Shown: positions 9,280 through 19,510, numbered from the stretch's first letter. The stretch is DNA of 64,000 nucleotides from Paenibacillus nuruki (GCF_001721045.1 NZ_MDER01000070.1:124001-188000), one strand, 5' to 3'. A program made the numbers and translations. Notes: generated by a model from the sequence alone, not told the origin.

Positions 9280-10053
9280 TTGATTAGAACAGCGCAACAT
9301 AGTGATAGGGGACACGTTCGACAAGTGAATGAAGATTCAGTATGGATTGGTTCAATTCAACAGGAATATACATTAGGTATAGTTGCTGATGGTATGGGCG
9401 GACATCGTGCTGGCGATACAGCAAGTCAACTGGCAGTGCAGACGATTATTGGTGATCTGCAAGGGCTAGAAGCGGGCTTATCGCTTGAAGCATGTCGTGC
9501 CGCATTACATGATGCTATTTTACATGCGAATAATGTTGTTTTTCATACTGCTCAAATGGACGACAGTTACCACAATATGGGAACGACTGTTGTAGCTGTA
9601 TTGCTACGCGGTAATAGCGGCATTATCGGTCATATCGGTGATAGCCGTGCTTATCTGGTAGGCGAAGAAGCATTACGTCTATTAACGCAAGATCATACAC
9701 TGGTCAATGAATTACTCAAAAATCATCAGATCACCCAAGAAGAAGCAGCTGTTCATCCGCGCCGTAATGTATTAACACGTGCGCTGGGTACAGATGCAGA
9801 AGTTGTCGTTGAAATTGACGATATTCAGCTTAAAGTTGGCGAAGTGTTATTACTATGTAGCGATGGCTTAACCAATATGATTGGTAATCAGCAGATCGAG
9901 ACCGTTGCGTTAGCAGGTATTGCACTTGAAGAACGCGCGAAGCATTTAGTAGCATTAGCCCTAGAAGCTGGTGGCGAAGATAATATTACTGTTGCCCTGT
10001 TCGAAATGGATGACTCTACAGTAGAGTTAAGCACGAAGGGGTGGGAACAATGA
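9280..10053 (+). CDS. prpC: PP2C-type serine/threonine protein phosphatase PrpC
   Basis: 257 residues of the metal-dependent PP2C family. Visible motifs are SDRGHVRQVNEDS, GIVADGMGGHRAGD (metal-binding aspartate and glycine), GTTVVAVLL, GHIGDSRAYL, DHTLVNELL and LLCSDGLTNM, and GGEDNITVALFE. It starts with TTG, six bases after GAGGTGAT, which overlaps the rlmN stop. It reverses phosphorylation by the adjacent kinase PrkC, and its stop overlaps the prkC start. Confidence 0.96.
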   Translation: MIRTAQHSDRGHVRQVNEDSVWIGSIQQEYTLGIVADGMGGHRAGDTASQLAVQTIIGDLQGLEAGLSLEACRAALHDAILHANNVVFHTAQMDDSYHNMGTTVVAVLLRGNSGIIGHIGDSRAYLVGEEALRLLTQDHTLVNELLKNHQITQEEAAVHPRRNVLTRALGTDAEVVVEIDDIQLKVGEVLLLCSDGLTNMIGNQQIETVALAGIALEERAKHLVALALEAGGEDNITVALFEMDDSTVELSTKGWEQ

Positions 10054-12224
10054 TCGGACATACGCTAGGCGGCCGTTATGAAGTCATCGAGGAAATCGGT
10101 GGCGGTGGTATGGCGCTTGTATATAATGCGCGCGATGTGCTGCTTAATCGTCATGTTGCCATCAAAGTTTTGCGCCAGCAATTTGTATATGATGAAGAAT
10201 TTATTCGCCGTTTTCGTCGTGAAGCTCAATCGGCGGCTTCCTTATCACATCCTAATGTGGTCAGCATCTATGATGTCGGACAAGAAGGCGATATTCACTA
10301 TATCGTGATGGAATATGTACAAGGTTACAATTTAAATGAAGTGATCAAAGAACGTGCGCCTTTGCCTGTAGATGAAGCGATACGAATTGCTTCCCAAATC
10401 TGCGATGCACTAGATCATGCTCATCATAATCAGATTATTCATCGTGATATCAAACCGCATAATATTTTGATCGGACGTAATGGACGGGTCAAAGTAACCG
10501 ATTTTGGTATCGCTCGTGCTGTCACCTCTACAACGATTACACAGACAGGCTCTGTGGTCGGTTCGGTGCATTACTTTTCACCTGAACATGCTAAAGGTGT
10601 GGCTACAGGCGAGAAGTCTGATCTGTACTCACTAGGTATTGTATTGTATCAAATGCTCACTGGGCGACTTCCTTTTCTGGGCGAAAGTCCTATTAGTGTA
10701 GCGCTTAAGCATTTACAAGATGAATTTGAAGAACCGCGGTTGATCAATCCGCTGATTCCGCAAAGTGTAGAAAATATTATTTTGAAATCTATGCGCAAAA
10801 ATCCTTCGGAACGTTATAACTCGGCGCATGAAATGTTGCAAGATTTGGACACTTGTCTTTTACCAGAACGTCGTAGTGAAACCAAAGTGTATTTCCCTAC
10901 GATTGATGATGATGAACAGACACGAGTTATATCCGCAATTCGCCCGACTTCGATTCCTGTTGGGGATGATGATCGTAAGTCTGATCGTGAAATGTCACGC
11001 TCGTCTGCGCCTTCGAAGAAACAGCGTAGATGGGTGAAGCCGACGATTTGGATCTCTGCGGTTGTCGTTTTGCTGGCACTGATGACGATTGCGACAATGT
11101 ATGTTCGCTCGACTTTAGAAGTGGCAGATGTGGCTGTACCGAATCTGATCAATCAGACACAGGATAACGCCAAGAAGCTAGTCGATGCTCAGGGGTTGGA
11201 AATCGGTCAGGTCACAAGTGAATACAAAGAAGGACAGCCTGCCGGTATTGTTATCTCCCAGAGTAAAGACGCGGGATCGATGGTCAAAGAGGGCGCTATA
11301 ATTGATATTACGGTTACTGCTGAAAAAGAGTTATCCAAAATGCCTGATCTGAATGCCAAAACATATGAAGATGCACGTAAACTTTTACTTGCTGAAGGAT
11401 TCAAAGAAGATCAGATAACACGTATAGATGCAAATAATGACAATGTAGATAGTGGAATCGTATTTGATCAGACTCCAGGAGCGAATGCAGATGTTGATCC
11501 CGCAACGACAACAGTCACGGTGACTGTAAGTAAAGGAACAGCTACAGCTTCAGTACCTGATCTAACCGGTATGAGTCAATCAGAGGCGCAATCCAAACTA
11601 TCTTCTAACGGATTTGCTGTAGGCGATGTAGGGCAAGAAACCAGCTATACTGTAGCGAATGGTAAAGTGACCCGACAAAATCCTGCTTCCGGTAATTCAT
11701 TAAGCAAAGGAAGTAAAGTATCGTTCTGGGTGAGCTCTGGGTATCCGCCAGAAGCATTCGACTATACGTACTCCGTATCTATTCCGCCAGCTACAGCAGG
11801 CAAATCAAGCAAAATCAATATTAAATATACCGATGCTACTGGTGAAAACAAAGATTGGGGAACCAAAACAATCAATTCACGTCAATCGCTAAAAGTGAAT
11901 ATGGTTTTGGGACCGAATCGAGATGGCGCTGTATCGATCTATCGTGATGGTGAATTTATTGATACGTACGCGATTGGGTATAACGAAGCGAAGCAAGGTA
12001 CTGTACAAGAAACTGTAGTCGAACCAGACGCTCCTGTTGAAGTTCCACCGGTCGATAATGGTGGAAGTACAGGCACAGGCACGGGAACAGATGATCCTGC
12101 CGTAGATCCACCAGTAGACGGTCAAGGCACTACACCGACTGATCCAGCTACAGATGGAACTGCGACGACTGATCCAACAACAGAAGAAGGAACAGCGGAT
12201 AGTGGAGATACCAGTACACCGTAA
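10050..12224 (+). CDS. prkC: Membrane Ser/Thr kinase PrkC with PASTA repeats
   Basis: 724 residues. The cytosolic kinase domain (about 1-270) has GGGGMALVY, the VAIK lysine, HRDIKPHNIL, DFGIARA and SPEHAKG. A basic linker leads to one membrane segment (WISAVVVLLALMTIATMYV, about residue 335-355), then three PASTA repeats that in this family bind muropeptides, a beta-rich segment and a Pro/Thr/Gly/Asp-rich tail of about 65 residues. The tail resembles a cell-wall spacer and is longer than in B. subtilis PrkC. It signals cell-wall state or germination, with PrpC as its phosphatase. The ATG overlaps the prpC stop. Confidence 0.95.
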   Translation: MIGHTLGGRYEVIEEIGGGGMALVYNARDVLLNRHVAIKVLRQQFVYDEEFIRRFRREAQSAASLSHPNVVSIYDVGQEGDIHYIVMEYVQGYNLNEVIKERAPLPVDEAIRIASQICDALDHAHHNQIIHRDIKPHNILIGRNGRVKVTDFGIARAVTSTTITQTGSVVGSVHYFSPEHAKGVATGEKSDLYSLGIVLYQMLTGRLPFLGESPISVALKHLQDEFEEPRLINPLIPQSVENIILKSMRKNPSERYNSAHEMLQDLDTCLLPERRSETKVYFPTIDDDEQTRVISAIRPTSIPVGDDDRKSDREMSRSSAPSKKQRRWVKPTIWISAVVVLLALMTIATMYVRSTLEVADVAVPNLINQTQDNAKKLVDAQGLEIGQVTSEYKEGQPAGIVISQSKDAGSMVKEGAIIDITVTAEKELSKMPDLNAKTYEDARKLLLAEGFKEDQITRIDANNDNVDSGIVFDQTPGANADVDPATTTVTVTVSKGTATASVPDLTGMSQSEAQSKLSSNGFAVGDVGQETSYTVANGKVTRQNPASGNSLSKGSKVSFWVSSGYPPEAFDYTYSVSIPPATAGKSSKINIKYTDATGENKDWGTKTINSRQSLKVNMVLGPNRDGAVSIYRDGEFIDTYAIGYNEAKQGTVQETVVEPDAPVEVPPVDNGGSTGTGTGTDDPAVDPPVDGQGTTPTDPATDGTATTDPTTEEGTADSGDTSTP

Positions 12225-12304
12225 TAGTGATCATGTATAAATCAGTAACCATAAGAATGCACAATCCAAAGAAATAAGCTTTATCCATGAGGGGACGTAA
12301 TCAC

Positions 12305-13234
12305 ATGCTACAGGGCTTAATCGTCAAAGCTTTAAGCGGCTACTATTATGTACAACAACAAGTCGATGATATAGCCTCGGGTGGGGATCACCGGAAAACA
12401 GTTCAGTGTCGTGGACGCGGTATTCTTAAGAAAAAAGGGATTGCGCCTTTAGTCGGCGATCAAGTGTTGTATTCGTTAACTGAAAATGGAGAAGGTACAG
12501 TGGAAGAATTATTACCTCGAAAAACAGAGTTGATTCGTCCACCTGTGGCCAATATTGAACAAGCTGTCCTTCTTTTTTCAGTGAAAGAACCGGATTTGAG
12601 TCTACATTTATTAGATAAATTTCTGGTTCATGTGGAAGATGCGAATCTAGAACCATTGATTTGTTTTAGCAAAATGGACTTGATCGATCCAGACGATACC
12701 CAAACATTAGCTGAAGTGGAGCAAGCACGTCTACTGTATGAACAAATTGGTTATAAAGTCATTTTGACCAGTGCGGAAGACGGTTTAGGTACAGCATCGA
12801 TTCGTGCAGAATTATCGAATCGAATCAGTATGTTTGCAGGACAATCAGGTGTGGGTAAATCTTCTTTACTGAATGCTATTATTCCTGGAAGTACAATCAA
12901 TACTAGCGAGATCAGTATGCGACTTGGACGTGGACGGCATACGACACGCCATGTCGAGCTGATAGAGCTTGATGGCGGTGGTTATGTAGCCGATACTCCG
13001 GGATTCAGTCAGATGAACTTTACACAGCTTGGTGTAGATTTAGAAGACTTGGGATCATGTTTCCGCGAGTTCAATGAATACTCGGACGGTTGTAAGTTCC
13101 GTGGATGTACTCATTTACACGAGCCGGGCTGTAAAGTAACCGAAGCATTAGCTCAAGGTGAAATCGCAGAAAGTCGCTATAAGCACTATCAATTATTTTA
13201 TCAAGAAATGAAAGATGAAAAACGGAGGTATTGA
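12305..13234 (+). CDS. rsgA: Small-ribosomal-subunit biogenesis GTPase RsgA
   Basis: 309 residues with an N-terminal OB fold and a circularly permuted GTPase domain, in the order G4 (CFSKMDLID), G1 (GQSGVGKSSLLN), G3 (DTPGFSQM). The C-terminal zinc site is visible as CKFRGCTHLHEPGC. It acts in late 30S maturation. The ATG at 12305 follows GAGGGG by 11 bases; the upstream ATG at 12287 overlaps that ribosome site and is unlikely. Confidence 0.95.
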   Translation: MLQGLIVKALSGYYYVQQQVDDIASGGDHRKTVQCRGRGILKKKGIAPLVGDQVLYSLTENGEGTVEELLPRKTELIRPPVANIEQAVLLFSVKEPDLSLHLLDKFLVHVEDANLEPLICFSKMDLIDPDDTQTLAEVEQARLLYEQIGYKVILTSAEDGLGTASIRAELSNRISMFAGQSGVGKSSLLNAIIPGSTINTSEISMRLGRGRHTTRHVELIELDGGGYVADTPGFSQMNFTQLGVDLEDLGSCFREFNEYSDGCKFRGCTHLHEPGCKVTEALAQGEIAESRYKHYQLFYQEMKDEKRRY

Positions 13235-13237
13235 ACG

Positions 13238-13900
13238 ATGAACCCTATCAAAATTGCGCCTTCGATCTTGTCTGCTGATTTTTCCAAATTAGGTGCAGAA
13301 ATTGCAGAAATCGAACGTAGTGGAGCAGATTGGTTACATGTTGATGTAATGGATGGTCATTTTGTACCTAATATTACATTCGGTGCTCCTGTATTACAGG
13401 CGGTGGCTCCGCATACAGGATTGTTTGTAGATGTGCATCTAATGATCGAAAATCCAGAAAATTATATTGCTGATTTTGTTAAAGCAGGCGCACATATGAT
13501 TACTGTGCATGCAGAAGCATGTGTACATTTACATCGTGTTATTCATTTGATCAAAGAGCATGGTGTGAAAGCAGGGGTCGCTTTGAATCCTGCAACTCCG
13601 ATCTCTGCGATTGAAGAAGTATTGGATGATTTGGATATGGTACTTGTGATGACCGTTAACCCGGGTTTTGGTGGACAAGCGTTTATCCCACGTATGGTCG
13701 ATAAAGTAAAACAATTACGTGATTGGGCTAACGCGAAAGGTCATACGGCTTTTCATATCGAAGTCGATGGAGGCATCTCCGCAACAACTGCCAAATTGGT
13801 CGTGGATGCAGGTGCAGATGTGTTAGTAGCAGGAAGTGCTATCTTTGGAGCTCCTGATCGTGCTAAAGCGATCCAAAGTATTCGAGATAGCTTGAACTAA
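13238..13900 (+). CDS. rpe: Ribulose-phosphate 3-epimerase
   Basis: A TIM-barrel enzyme interconverting ribulose-5-phosphate and xylulose-5-phosphate. Signatures are [14 protein letters not shown], the metal/catalytic region [41 protein letters not shown] and the phosphate loop VDGGIS...VAGSAIFG. 220 residues, normal length. It sits three bases after rsgA and ends the rlmN-rpe operon before a strong terminator. Confidence 0.97.
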   Translation: MNPIKIAPSILSADFSKLGAEIAEIERSGADWLHVDVMDGHFVPNITFGAPVLQAVAPHTGLFVDVHLMIENPENYIADFVKAGAHMITVHAEACVHLHRVIHLIKEHGVKAGVALNPATPISAIEEVLDDLDMVLVMTVNPGFGGQAFIPRMVDKVKQLRDWANAKGHTAFHIEVDGGISATTAKLVVDAGADVLVAGSAIFGAPDRAKAIQSIRDSLN

Positions 13901-13937
13901 CCAACGCATGATCTTGTAGTGATTGCGTATATATCAT

Positions 13938-13985
13938 AAAAAAACCAGTAACGTTATCAGTACGATAATAGTTACTGGTTTTTTT
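13938..13985 (+). terminator. Terminator after rpe
   Basis: AAAAAACCAGTAAC pairs with GTTACTGGTTTTTT across a 17-base loop, with T runs on either strand. Confidence 0.85.
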
Positions 13986-14040
13986 ATATAGGTGTATATG
14001 TATATGTGGAATGTTTGAGTCATACTTTAAAAATGAAATC

Positions 14041-14067
14041 AAAAAAACATCCCTATCGCTAGAGATG
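14041..14067 (-). terminator. Terminator of rpmB (minus strand)
   Basis: Read on the minus strand, CATCTCTA pairs with TAGGGATG around GCGA and is followed by TTTTTTT. Confidence 0.75.
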
Positions 14068-14108
14068 CTTTTCATCATTACATATAATACAAATGTATTA
14101 GCCGTAAA

Positions 14109-14297
14109 TTATACGCGAGTCACTTTACCGGATTTCAAAGCACGGGTGCTGACATATACGCGTTTTGGTTTACCGTCTACCAAGATGCGAACTTTTTGAA
14201 CGTTCACGCCCCAAGTACGACGATTGCGGTTATTAGCGTGAGAAACAGTATTACCACTACCAGGTTTTTTACCTGTTACATAACATTTGCGAGCCAT
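14109..14297 (-). CDS. rpmB: 50S ribosomal protein L28
   Basis: 62 residues, starting [20 protein letters not shown], the standard L28 N-terminus. The start at 14297 is set by AGGAGGT about six bases upstream. It is encoded opposite to its neighbours, as in Bacillus, where it also lies between the rpe/thiamine region and the fatty-acid-kinase operon. Confidence 0.97.
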   Translation of the reverse strand: MARKCYVTGKKPGSGNTVSHANNRNRRTWGVNVQKVRILVDGKPKRVYVSTRALKSGKVTRV

Positions 14298-14347
14298 AGT
14301 TACACCTCCTATTTCCAAAAAAACTGCATGAAAACAACACTTCTACC

Positions 14348-14377
14348 ATATTAGCATAACGATTTGACTATAGTCAA
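14348..14377 (-). promoter_or_regulatory. rpmB promoter with a 14-bp palindrome
   Basis: On the minus strand, TTGACT, an 18-bp spacer and TGC-TAATAT resemble a sigma-A promoter. The -35 lies in a perfect palindrome, TTGACTATAGTCAA (14364-14377). The 440-bp stretch from rpmB to fakA (14298-14737) otherwise shows only this promoter and a small TCCGAC/GTCGGA hairpin; I see no convincing gene in it. Confidence 0.55.
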
Positions 14378-14737
14378 CAGTGTCAAATACTTTATTTATT
14401 TCTATGGTAGGTTATAGTACAATGTAAAATAGTCCGACGTATATCTTTTTGTCGGATCTTAAAGGTAACTGACTTGATGATTTCTGGATCGTTTATAAGA
14501 AATCGTCTATTCTTTATACCTTCTCGCCTATTTTTGGTACTTGGTACAAGGACAAGGTTCTAATTTGTAGGTATGGTGGTAATGGATAGAGTGGCATTGA
14601 TAGAGAATAGTCTGTTATAGTCCTTATGAAATACAAATATGGCTTTTCAACAATCTTAACTACAACTAAAAATGAATATCCTGACCGAAATATGATCCGG
14701 CAGGATGTATAGGTATGATGAGGAAGGGGAATTTTCA

Positions 14738-16531
14738 TTGAGTAAGCGTTTTTTAAATGGGACTGATTTTACCGCTATGGTACTGGCTGGAGCGGAGCGA
14801 TTGCAACAACATGCAGAGCACGTCAATTCCCTCAATGTGTTTCCGGTACCTGATGGAGACACAGGCACTAATATGAATTTGACGATGACTGCGGGCGTTA
14901 CAGAACTAAAGCGTAATCACTCGGCTGCTATTGGATCAACTGCAACCGTATTATCTAAAGGGTTATTGATGGGAGCACGTGGTAATTCAGGTGTTATTTT
15001 ATCTCAATTATTCCGTGGATTCAGTCGTTCTGCGGCTTCATATGAAGAATTAAATGCGAATCAATTTGCAGCAGCTCTTCAAAGTGGAGTGGAATCAGCG
15101 TATAAAGCAGTCGTGAAACCGGTAGAAGGAACCATCTTAACGGTTGCCAAAGAAGCTGCCAAACATGCACTCTATTATTCACGTCGCACGACCGATATTA
15201 CCGAGTTGATGGGCGAAGTGCTCAAGCGTGCTCAAGAAACATTGGCACAGACTCAAGAAATGTTACCGATCCTCAAGCAAGTAGGCGTAGTGGATTCAGG
15301 TGGACAAGGATTAGTCTATATTTATGAAGGCTTCTATAACTACTTACAACATGGTTATGAAGTGAATCAAGAGCAAGCGGATATCTATGCGAATATTGGA
15401 GAAAGTGTTCCGGTACAAGGTTCTAGGGTAGCTTTGGATAAAGCTAAAGGATTAGCGACCACTACTCCTGATCATTCTGCTCAATCTCGTATGGAGACCG
15501 AAGATATCGAGTTCTTGTACGATATGGAGTTTTTTATCAATCGTCAGATCGGTGATATCAAAAATGCTGCTTTTAATGAAGAATCTTTCCGTCAGGAACT
15601 TTCTAAGAATGGAGATTCCATTATTGTTATTGCCGATGATGAAGTGGTCAAAGTACATGTCCATTCCAAAGCACCCGGTGAAGTATTGAACCTAGCATTA
15701 CGTTATGGTGAGATTACACAGATTCATATTTTGAATATGCGTGAGCAACATCGTGATCTATTATCAGCAGGACTAGATATTGCTCCATCACCAGACGTAT
15801 TTGCTGAAATGCCACCACAACCACTGACTGCTCAGGAAACAGCTACACCTCCAGCAGAAGAAGTGGCAGCTTATGGATTTATTGCGGTATCGTCAGGAGA
15901 CGGTATTTCTGATATTTTCAAAAGTCTAGGTGTAGATGCGATTCTATCCGGCGGGCAAACGATGAATCCGAGTACAGAAGATTTCGTCAAAGCTGTAGAA
16001 AGTATGTCAGCTGACCATATCTTTATTTTGCCAAATAACTCTAATATTGTACTGGCGGCTCAACAAGCCAAAGACTTATTAGAAGAAACACATCACATCA
16101 CAGTTATTCCAAGTAAAAGTATTCCACAAGGGATTGCTGCGGCATTTGCTTTTCAAGAAGATGAAGATGTCAGTGTCAATCAGAGCAATATGAATGAAGC
16201 ACTGCAACATGTGAAGTCCGGTCAAGTGACTAATGCTGTACGTGATACTGTTATTGAAGATATGAATATTAAAGAAGGACAATATATCGGAATTCATAAT
16301 TCCAAAATTGTAGCCGCTAGTGATCTCATGCTAACCACCTGTCAACAACTATTGTCCAAAATGATCGAAGAAGGACAAGAAGTAGTGACTGTGTTAGTAG
16401 GGCACGATGCAAATGATCAAGACACCAGTGCACTTATGGGCTGGTTAGAAGAGACATATCCGGATGCAGAGATTGAGATGCATGAAGGTGGTCAACCCGT
16501 TTACCATTACTTATTCTCGGTAGAATCTTGA
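14738..16531 (+). CDS. fakA: Fatty-acid kinase FakA (DAK2/YloV family)
   Basis: 597 residues. The N-terminal DhaL-like ATP-binding domain carries NVFPVPDGDTGTNMNLTM and LLMGARGNSGVILSQL. The C-terminal domains contact the acyl-binding partner FakB. FakA phosphorylates FakB-bound fatty acids so they enter phospholipid synthesis. A TTG start at 14738, eight bases after GAGGAAGGGG, gives the usual SKRFLNGTDFTAMVL beginning; the ATG at 14705 would add eleven non-conserved residues. It is followed by a DegV (FakB-type) gene. The Asp23-family gene that usually precedes it in Bacillus is not seen. Confidence 0.92.
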   Translation: MSKRFLNGTDFTAMVLAGAERLQQHAEHVNSLNVFPVPDGDTGTNMNLTMTAGVTELKRNHSAAIGSTATVLSKGLLMGARGNSGVILSQLFRGFSRSAASYEELNANQFAAALQSGVESAYKAVVKPVEGTILTVAKEAAKHALYYSRRTTDITELMGEVLKRAQETLAQTQEMLPILKQVGVVDSGGQGLVYIYEGFYNYLQHGYEVNQEQADIYANIGESVPVQGSRVALDKAKGLATTTPDHSAQSRMETEDIEFLYDMEFFINRQIGDIKNAAFNEESFRQELSKNGDSIIVIADDEVVKVHVHSKAPGEVLNLALRYGEITQIHILNMREQHRDLLSAGLDIAPSPDVFAEMPPQPLTAQETATPPAEEVAAYGFIAVSSGDGISDIFKSLGVDAILSGGQTMNPSTEDFVKAVESMSADHIFILPNNSNIVLAAQQAKDLLEETHHITVIPSKSIPQGIAAAFAFQEDEDVSVNQSNMNEALQHVKSGQVTNAVRDTVIEDMNIKEGQYIGIHNSKIVAASDLMLTTCQQLLSKMIEEGQEVVTVLVGHDANDQDTSALMGWLEETYPDAEIEMHEGGQPVYHYLFSVES

Positions 16532-16558
16532 AAATAGGAACGATAGGAGGGAGAAACG

Positions 16559-17419
16559 ATGGCACATACGATAATCGTGACTGATAGTACAGCAGACATT
16601 CCGGCTGCTCTAGCAGAACAGTATGGTATACGGATTATCCCGTTAAGTTTATTTTTCGGTGAAGAAACGTTTCAAGATGGTGTAGATATTAAGGCGACCG
16701 AGTTTTACCGTCGTCTGGTGTCTGTATCAGTATTACCAACTACATCACAGCCTTCCCCTGCCAAATTTGCAGAAATGTATGAATCGATTCATACGCAGTA
16801 TCCAGAGGCTTCCATTATTTCGCTTCATTTATCTTCTGGACTTAGCGGGACGTATCAATCTGCACTTATTGGGAAATCAATGATCGATCAAGATGATCAT
16901 ATAACAATATTGGACTCCAAATCAGCATCGTATGGTTTTGGTATGGCTGTGGTCCACGCTGCAAGACTTGCGGAACAAGGCAAAACAGTAGATGAGATTG
17001 TAGAAGGTATTGAACATATTTTGAAAAGTCGTTCGCTATACTTTATTGTAGATGATCTGGAAAATCTGCGTAAAGGTGGACGGATTGGACGAGCATCGGC
17101 TGTTCTCGGAACATTACTTAATGTGAAACCAATCTTATCAATCGACGAACAAGGACAAATCTATGCGGTTGAAAAAGTAAGAGGTCAGAAAAAAGCAATG
17201 GCACGTATCGTTGAAATGATGCGTCAAGAATTAAAAGTTGATAAAATTAACCTAGCTTTGGGACATACAGCTGATCCACAGTCTACCGAGCCACTGTTAG
17301 CGCTGTTCAAAGAACATTATGAGATTGGTGAACTGGTATTGCCAGACATCGGATCTGTAGTGGGAAGTCATACAGGAGCGCGCACATTAGGGATCTTCGC
17401 GTGGCCGGATCAGCCATAA
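16559..17419 (+). CDS. DegV-family fatty-acid-binding protein (FakB type)
   Basis: 286 residues with the DegV fold. Signatures are IIVTDSTADIP at the N-terminus, TSQPSPAKF, LSSGLSGTYQSA and a later GRIGRASAVLGTLLNVKPIL. Members bind one fatty acid and present it to FakA. The position directly after fakA supports that role. The ribosome site GGAGGGAG is seven bases before the ATG. Specificity for saturated or unsaturated chains cannot be read. Confidence 0.93.
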   Translation: MAHTIIVTDSTADIPAALAEQYGIRIIPLSLFFGEETFQDGVDIKATEFYRRLVSVSVLPTTSQPSPAKFAEMYESIHTQYPEASIISLHLSSGLSGTYQSALIGKSMIDQDDHITILDSKSASYGFGMAVVHAARLAEQGKTVDEIVEGIEHILKSRSLYFIVDDLENLRKGGRIGRASAVLGTLLNVKPILSIDEQGQIYAVEKVRGQKKAMARIVEMMRQELKVDKINLALGHTADPQSTEPLLALFKEHYEIGELVLPDIGSVVGSHTGARTLGIFAWPDQP

Positions 17420-17432
17420 ACGAGGGATGAAC

Positions 17433-19484
17433 ATGAATATCAGTCTGGAACAGATTACAGTTCGGCAAGTGAACGGCGTGAGTGCTCTCAAAGAAGGAGA
17501 GCTTCACGCCTTTGGCGTCTATACGATCCTTGATTTACTGGAATATTTTCCATTCCGGTATGAAGATTATCGTCTACGATCATTAATAGAAGTCAAAGAT
17601 GGCGAAAAAATAACCGTTCAAGCCAAAATAGTAGGTCTACCTGTACTACAACGTTATGGTAAAAAGTCACGTCTGACCTGCAAAATGATGGTCGACGATT
17701 GGATGGTTACAGCGACATGGTTTAACCGTCATTATCTCAAAGAGCAATTAACTTCCGGTCGTGAAATTATACTGACTGGCAAGTGGGATCAACGCCGCTC
17801 ACAAATGACAGTGCTTGATTCTGAATTTCCTGATAAAGGAACACAACGTAGTGGTAGTCTGCAACCTGTCTATTCGGTCGGGGGTAATATCACGCAAGGT
17901 TGGATGCGCAAAACGATTGGTAAAGCGCTCGACCAATACGGTGAAATGATTCCTGAGATTTTGCCACAAGAGATTATGCGTCGGTATAAGCTGGTATCAC
18001 GCAAGCAAGCGATTCGCCATTTGCATCAACCTGGTGATATTGAGGAAGGTAAGCAAGCACGTCGCCGCATGGTCTATGAAGAGTTATTTCTGTTCCAATT
18101 AAAATTACAAGCGTATCGCAATATTAATCGTAAGCGTAATAGCGGAATTGTCCATACCACAGATAATGCGACGATTCGTGAATTTGTTCGTAGCTTGCCA
18201 TTTGAATTAACGAATGCGCAGAAGCAAGTGGAATTGGAAATTCTCAAAGATATGCGTGAGCCTTATAGTATGAATCGTTTGCTTCAAGGAGATGTAGGTT
18301 CTGGTAAAACAGTAATCGCTGCGATCGCTTTATTTGCAACTGTGCGTTCAGGGCATCAAGGTGCACTGATGGTACCGACCGAGATTCTAGCAGAACAGCA
18401 TATGCGCTCGCTCCAGCGAATGTTTGAGCCTTTTGATATTACAGTCGGGATGTTAACCAGTAGTGTCACAGGGCGCAAGCGGAAGGATCTACTGGCTTCT
18501 TTGCAAATGGGAATGATAGATATTCTGGTAGGTACCCATGCTTTGATTCAAGATGAAGTGTATTTCCGCAGTCTGGGCGTAGTGGTCACCGATGAGCAGC
18601 ATCGCTTTGGTGTCAATCAGCGTAGTATTTTAAGACGCAAAGGGTTCGATCCTGATGTGCTCACGATGACAGCTACACCTATTCCACGTACACTAGCTAT
18701 TACCGCCTTTGGAGATATGGATGTGTCGACGATTGCAGAACGTCCTAAAGGTCGCAAACCGATCAGCACGTATTGGGTGAAACATAATATGATGGATCGT
18801 GTCAAAGGGTTTATTGCGCGTGAAATTGACCAAGGACGACAAGCCTATCTCATCTGTCCACTTATAGAAGAATCCGACAAATTGGATGTACAGAATGCGA
18901 TTGATCTGTATATACAAATGGATCAAGATTTTCCTAATTACAAAGTAGGATTATTACATGGACGTATGAGTGCAGCAGAAAAAGAAGAAACGATGCGCCA
19001 CTTTTACAGTAACGATATTCAATTGTTAGTCTCAACAACGGTTGTTGAAGTTGGAGTAGATGTGCCTAATGCCACACTGATGATTATTATGGATGCTGAT
19101 CGCTTCGGCTTATCTCAACTTCATCAGTTAAGAGGACGGGTCGGTCGGGGTGAACATGCATCGTTTTGTATTTTGATTGCTGATCCAAAGTCTGAAAATG
19201 GACAAGAGCGGATGCGTGCGATGACTGAAACTGAAGATGGATTTGAAGTTTCTCGTCGTGATCTAGAAATTCGGGGACCCGGTGAATTTTTTGGTACCAA
19301 GCAAAGTGGATTGCCTGAATTTAAAGTAGCCGATATGATGAGCGATTATGAAGTATTAGAAATTGCTCGTGTAGATGCTGTTAAATTAGTAAGCAACGAA
19401 TTTTTCTGGACTTCACCCGAATACGCTGCTTTGCGGGATTATCTGGAACGTCAGCAAGTATTTCAAGGCGAGTTAATGGATTAA
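17433..19484 (+). CDS. recG: ATP-dependent DNA helicase RecG
   Basis: 683 residues. The N-terminal wedge/OB domain is followed by a superfamily-2 helicase core with GDVGSGKTVIAAIA (Walker A), TDEQHRFGVNQR (DEQH box), MTATPIPRTLA, STTVVEVGVDVPNA and QLRGRVGRGEH. It remodels stalled forks and Holliday junctions. Two ATGs are possible; 17433 has the better spacing from CGAGGG, while 17427 would overlap it. It ends the fakA-degV-recG operon. Confidence 0.96.
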   Translation: MNISLEQITVRQVNGVSALKEGELHAFGVYTILDLLEYFPFRYEDYRLRSLIEVKDGEKITVQAKIVGLPVLQRYGKKSRLTCKMMVDDWMVTATWFNRHYLKEQLTSGREIILTGKWDQRRSQMTVLDSEFPDKGTQRSGSLQPVYSVGGNITQGWMRKTIGKALDQYGEMIPEILPQEIMRRYKLVSRKQAIRHLHQPGDIEEGKQARRRMVYEELFLFQLKLQAYRNINRKRNSGIVHTTDNATIREFVRSLPFELTNAQKQVELEILKDMREPYSMNRLLQGDVGSGKTVIAAIALFATVRSGHQGALMVPTEILAEQHMRSLQRMFEPFDITVGMLTSSVTGRKRKDLLASLQMGMIDILVGTHALIQDEVYFRSLGVVVTDEQHRFGVNQRSILRRKGFDPDVLTMTATPIPRTLAITAFGDMDVSTIAERPKGRKPISTYWVKHNMMDRVKGFIAREIDQGRQAYLICPLIEESDKLDVQNAIDLYIQMDQDFPNYKVGLLHGRMSAAEKEETMRHFYSNDIQLLVSTTVVEVGVDVPNATLMIIMDADRFGLSQLHQLRGRVGRGEHASFCILIADPKSENGQERMRAMTETEDGFEVSRRDLEIRGPGEFFGTKQSGLPEFKVADMMSDYEVLEIARVDAVKLVSNEFFWTSPEYAALRDYLERQQVFQGELMD

Positions 19485-19510
19485 ACGCAATAGACTCAAA
19501 CTGGATATGA

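Noticed and set aside
14514-14738. Minus-strand 74-codon ORF before fakA
   Set aside because: No ribosome site, odd composition, and it covers the fakA ribosome site region; probably chance.
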